This document shows, piece by piece, positions 15,503 to 17,549 of a DNA stretch of 17,549 nt. Position numbers and translations under genes: made by a program. The DNA is from JBOHHR01 sp050740975 (GTDB taxonomy: Bacteria; Pseudomonadota; Gammaproteobacteria; JBOHHR01), in NCBI GenBank assembly GCA_050740975.1, contig JBOIEE010000175.1, positions 1 through 17,549 of the forward strand, in the 5' to 3' direction. Position 1 is the first letter of the stretch. Each line of letters begins with the position of its first letter. The notes below the pieces were generated by a model. That model searched no databases. It was given only the letters and a program-made list of their open reading frames with translations, and was not told the DNA's origin.

Positions 15503-15960
15503 AGAAGCATGGGAATAGAGAGCACAGTATTGGTACGAGACGTGAGGAACGCTATCTTTTTCGCCTTGTCCTTCTCGGCATCGGTAGCTGGTTTGAGACC
15601 TAAAACCTTTTTCTGGTTCGGCCAGATCAAACCCCACACGTTGAACAGCATGATGGTGCCTAACCACGCGCCCATCCCTATGAACTGCGATCCGGGCTGA
15701 AAGGTAAAAGCTTGCACAAACCCGCCTGTGTAGCTCAAAGCCCAAGCGCCGCTCAGCCAAGTGACCAGTGCAGCCCAACGAAACCACAGCAAAGCGCGGG
15801 GAGCGACGTATTTTCCGATCGCCGCAGGTCCTGGGCCTTTCTTGTCGGCGGTTGCGGTGGCCATCGCCGGAACCTGAACGAAGTTGAAGTAATACAGCAA
15901 ACCGATCCACGTGATGCCCGCGAGCACATGGAGCCATACGGCGAGTCCGAACTGATTCAC
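15466..15960 (-). CDS. Membrane protein resembling the PuuD (UrateOx_N) membrane domain
   Basis: 164 residues with about four membrane segments: LAVWLHVLAGITWIGLLYYF (6-25), WFRWAALVTWLSGAWAL (59-75), MGAWLGTIMLFNVWGLIW (96-113), and TVLSIPMLLCMTAHG near the end. The pattern HVLAGITWIG, YVAPRALLWFRWAA, WPNQKKVLG and SRTNTVLSIPML matches the N-terminal membrane domain of PuuD-type proteins (DUF989/PF06181 as I recall). The cytochrome-c-like C-terminal domain of true PuuD urate hydroxylases is absent, so urate oxidation should not be assumed. The start is GTG at 15960, strongly marked by AAAGGAGG nine bases upstream. It follows a 29-codon small ORF by 14 bases and the pair looks like an operon. 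Confidence 0.75.
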   Translation of the reverse strand: MNQFGLAVWLHVLAGITWIGLLYYFNFVQVPAMATATADKKGPGPAAIGKYVAPRALLWFRWAALVTWLSGAWALSYTGGFVQAFTFQPGSQFIGMGAWLGTIMLFNVWGLIWPNQKKVLGLKPATDAEKDKAKKIAFLTSRTNTVLSIPMLLCMTAHGHGLPF

Positions 15961-15974
15961 CTTTGTCGCCTCCT

Positions 15975-16064
15975 TTAGGTCACTAGCTTTAGCAAAAACG
16001 CGATCACAACCGCGAGAATAACCCCGCTAATGATTGTGCCTGAGATCGTCTGTAGGGGATTCAT
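15975..16064 (-). CDS. 29-residue single-span membrane small protein
   Basis: ATG at 16064 opens a 29-codon frame ending in TAA at 15975. The peptide has a short polar start (MNPLQTISGT), one hydrophobic span (about residues 11-25, IISGVILAVVIAFLL) and ends KLVT. AAGG lies seven bases before the ATG. It is followed after 14 bases by the PuuD-like gene, whose RBS overlaps the small ORF's stop codon region. The neat membrane span, the coupling and the RBS support a real small protein, possibly an accessory subunit of the membrane protein. I recognise no family; it is shorter than usual gene-calling limits. Confidence 0.6.
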   Translation of the reverse strand: MNPLQTISGTIISGVILAVVIAFLLKLVT

Positions 16065-16405
16065 AGTTCGCCTTCCCATTCTGCATACTGAAAGCATTCT
16101 ATTACGTTAAAGCACCTCGGACAACGAGCCGGGGACAACACGCGTTCGGCATGGGGGGTACCGGGAAGCTGCGGCGGATGGTTTGACAGTCAAAAATGGA
16201 CCACCAGACGGGGATGATTCTCGATCTGCAATAACGACCATAACGGTATAACCCATAACGATAAAATGCGGTGCTAAAAAAGTTTAGGAAACGTGAAAAT
16301 GGCCCGCTGGAGTGGGTTAATTATCGGCTTAAGAAAACAAAGTTAAGGATTTGTACGAACGGGTGTAATTAACCTTCCGGAAGATCTCAGAAAGAGGGTC
16401 GAAAA
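16065..16405. other. Divergent intergenic region
   Basis: 341 bases between the divergent small membrane ORF and the repeat protein gene. It is more AT-rich towards the right. Three ATAACG copies fall within about 30 bases (16230-16261), and TTTGACAGTCAAA gives a short palindrome near 16183-16195. Promoters for both genes must lie here, but no clear -35/-10 pair or RNA gene was recognised. Confidence 0.4.
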
Positions 16406-16867
16406 ATGCGAAAAAATAGTTCGGGGTGGTGGGCTAGTTTTGCCCCTCGATCGCGAATTATGGTTTTAGGTAACGCATTACGTTGGCGAATGCTGAGCGT
16501 CATCTTGCTCGGAGCGTTCTTGTCTGCCGCCAAAGCCGCAGAGCCAGTACAAACATGGAGGCAAGACCAAGCGGTTAAGCAGGAAGCATGGGCGATTTAT
16601 CAATCGGAGAAAAAACAGTCGTGGGGTGCTTACGAAATGGAGCGGCACCGAATATGAGCGAACTATTATGCCGAGCGGGAGCGAGTCTGGAAGACGACAC
16701 ACCTAACGCAAGAAGCTTACGCTGCGGTAGCGGCAGAGAGCCAACAGGTTTACAGTAAGGCCGCAAAACAGAGCCAAGACGCCTACGCATGCTATGTCGC
16801 AAAAGCGAACAGAGCCTATGCCGCTTATCTAGGGACGATAGGCAGGAGCCAAAATCACCTTCAATAA
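16406..16867 (+). pseudogene. Secreted 11-residue-repeat protein interrupted by in-frame TGA
   Basis: Read through one TGA at 16655-16657, the frame encodes 153 positions ending at TAA 16865. The N-terminus has a long positively charged lead, then a signal peptide ending LSAAKA-A near residue 44. From residue 51 onward the protein is a tandem of 11-residue units, each starting with an aromatic residue: W51, W62, W73, the TGA at 84, W95, Y105 (one residue short), Y116, Y127, Y138; Tyr often recurs at unit position 4. Units are rich in Ala, Gln, Glu, Lys and Arg, as expected for a hendecad coiled coil. All 70 codons after the TGA stay open in the same frame. An RBS, AGAGGG, lies seven bases before the ATG. 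As read, translation stops after 83 residues. Family unknown. Confidence 0.65.
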
Positions 16868-16868
16868 A

Positions 16869-17021
16869 ATGGAGGTGGAAGTAGCAAATAAGTGTCGTGT
16901 CTTGCCAACACACCTTAAAGCTTCCTGCACGGCCCCCGCGCAGACCGGTCTAGAGGTTTCAGATGCGAACCCCACGTGCGAGCAGAAGTGGGCTACCACA
17001 TCGCCAAAGTTTTTGTGGTGA
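16869..17021 (+). CDS. Doubtful 50-codon ORF between the repeat protein and the next gene
   Basis: An ATG one base after the TAA of the repeat gene opens a 50-codon frame ending in TGA at 17019. It begins MEVEVANKCRV and holds three Cys; there is no membrane segment or known motif. Its position allows translational coupling, but no RBS is evident, and it overlaps the start of the next open frame by 46 bases. It may be chance, or the N-terminal part of the following gene separated by a frameshift. Confidence 0.2.
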   Translation: MEVEVANKCRVLPTHLKASCTAPAQTGLEVSDANPTCEQKWATTSPKFLW

Positions 17022-17437
17022 AGCATTTTTCCGAAATGAGCCGCCTACTCGATACACGAGAACAGGGCATCATTAGAGAGGACGACATATGCGATAAAGT
17101 CCTGAGCTTTAGCGGAGCGTTTCTCAGTATCGTTCCTAAGCAGGATCAAGCGCTGCGTATTATCAAAGACTACTTTGAAATACAGAAGCTGCTACCGGCT
17201 GTACTAGGCTCAGAGGATAAAGAAATCGGAGCCATTCTAGCGGAGGCCACCGTCGAAGCGGCGAAACAAGCTGCACTTGAGGAACTTACCGGTGCGGTAC
17301 AACCAGAAGTTACTATTCCAGTTAGAGTCCTCAAACTAATAAACGATTCGTCCACGGCATGGGCTGTCTATAACATCACCAGAGACCGAAACACTTCTCG
17401 TGGCGCAGACCTATCTAGTGTGGTGTCCAACAAATAG
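16976..17437 (+). CDS. Hypothetical soluble helical protein
   Basis: About 153 residues from GTG at 16976, or 133 from ATG at 17036 (MSRLLDTREQG); neither has a strong RBS, so the start is open. The frame closes at an upstream stop at 16916. The sequence looks like a genuine globular, mostly helical protein: DDICDKVLSFSGAFLSIV, then LRIIKDYFEIQKLLPAVLG, IGAILAEATVEAAKQAALEE, and VRVLKLINDSSTAWAVYNI. There is no signal peptide, membrane span or motif I recognise. It lies between the repeat-protein gene and a probable IS630 element, in a region of accessory character. Confidence 0.5.
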   Translation: MRAEVGYHIAKVFVVKHFSEMSRLLDTREQGIIREDDICDKVLSFSGAFLSIVPKQDQALRIIKDYFEIQKLLPAVLGSEDKEIGAILAEATVEAAKQAALEELTGAVQPEVTIPVRVLKLINDSSTAWAVYNITRDRNTSRGADLSSVVSNK

Positions 17438-17472
17438 ATGGTGTTATGACGCGAATTCAGTTATGCTGATTC

Positions 17473-17549
17473 ATGTCCAGAACAAGCGCGATTGTGAACC
17501 TTGCGGATGCTGACCGGCAGCGACTTGAGGGCTGGGTGGCGGCCCACGG
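17473..17549 (+). mobile_element. Start of a probable IS630-type transposase gene (cut by window end)
   Basis: An ATG at 17473 opens a frame that runs off the window after 25 codons, beginning MSRTSAIVNLADADRQRLEG and then WVAAH. This resembles the opening of IS630-family transposases, which typically start with a short lead, then L(T/S)xxER..LE.W and a helix-turn-helix. The terminal inverted repeat and TA target duplication cannot be confirmed because the element's other end is outside. The identification rests on a short pattern only. Confidence 0.45.

Noticed and set aside
15503..15937. Upstream half of the long minus-strand frame overlapping the PuuD-like gene
   Set aside because: The PuuD-like frame has clear membrane segments, a strong RBS and family motifs; the other frame is His/Arg-rich and reads as a shadow.
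16655..16657. TGA as a selenocysteine codon
   Set aside because: The repeat periodicity calls for an aromatic residue, no redox motif surrounds it, and no obvious selenocysteine-insertion hairpin follows directly.
1..17549. CRISPR arrays, tRNA or rRNA genes, or a defence-gene cluster
   Set aside because: No regularly spaced direct repeats, cloverleaf-like or rRNA-like sequence, nuclease or toxin-antitoxin signatures were recognised by eye.

Overview
The window looks like chromosomal DNA of a hopanoid-making Gram-negative bacterium, probably a gammaproteobacterium or close relative. This is inferred from the hopanoid genes, an MlaA/MlaC outer-membrane lipid pair, a 955-residue NrdA with two ATP-cone regions, and a CpdA-type phosphodiesterase. 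Base composition looks moderately GC-rich by eye; no species can be named from sequence alone.

Left part (1-3198, + strand): the 3' end of hpnH (adenosylhopene synthesis), hpnB (glycosyltransferase), an HpnM/MlaC-type periplasmic lipid carrier and an MlaA/VacJ lipoprotein. Together they read as a make-and-export block for hopanoids or other outer-membrane lipids. A 14-bp perfect palindrome overlaps the ribosome-binding region of the hpnM/mlaC gene.

Middle part (3205-7014): a convergent OFA-type MFS transporter whose C-terminus resembles a fused transporter small subunit, a small divergent membrane protein, a cyclic-AMP-phosphodiesterase-like metallophosphoesterase (cpdA) and a divergent SAM-dependent O-methyltransferase. 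Next come nrdA and nrdB (class Ia ribonucleotide reductase, 7389-11491). Their long leader carries one good and one degenerate NrdR-box-like site 32 bp apart, two TTATCC repeats and a possible 34-codon small ORF.

Right part (11492-17549) is looser and more accessory. It holds a DUF937-type membrane-anchored protein, thiD, a tiny Tyr/His-rich secreted protein, a PuuD-N-terminal-like membrane protein with a 29-codon transmembrane small ORF just upstream, and a secreted protein built of 11-residue repeats interrupted by an in-frame TGA. It ends with an unrecognised helical protein and the first 25 codons of what looks like an IS630-type transposase.

The two most unusual observations are these. 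First, a large hairpin element occurs twice, after nrdB and across the 3' end of thiD; the nrdB copy carries a decayed fragment of a thiD 3' end beside it, and the thiD copy supplies that gene's last codons and stop. Second, the in-frame TGA at 16655 sits exactly where the repeat periodicity calls for an aromatic residue (Trp in all neighbouring upstream units). I found no rRNA, tRNA, CRISPR array or clear defence system.
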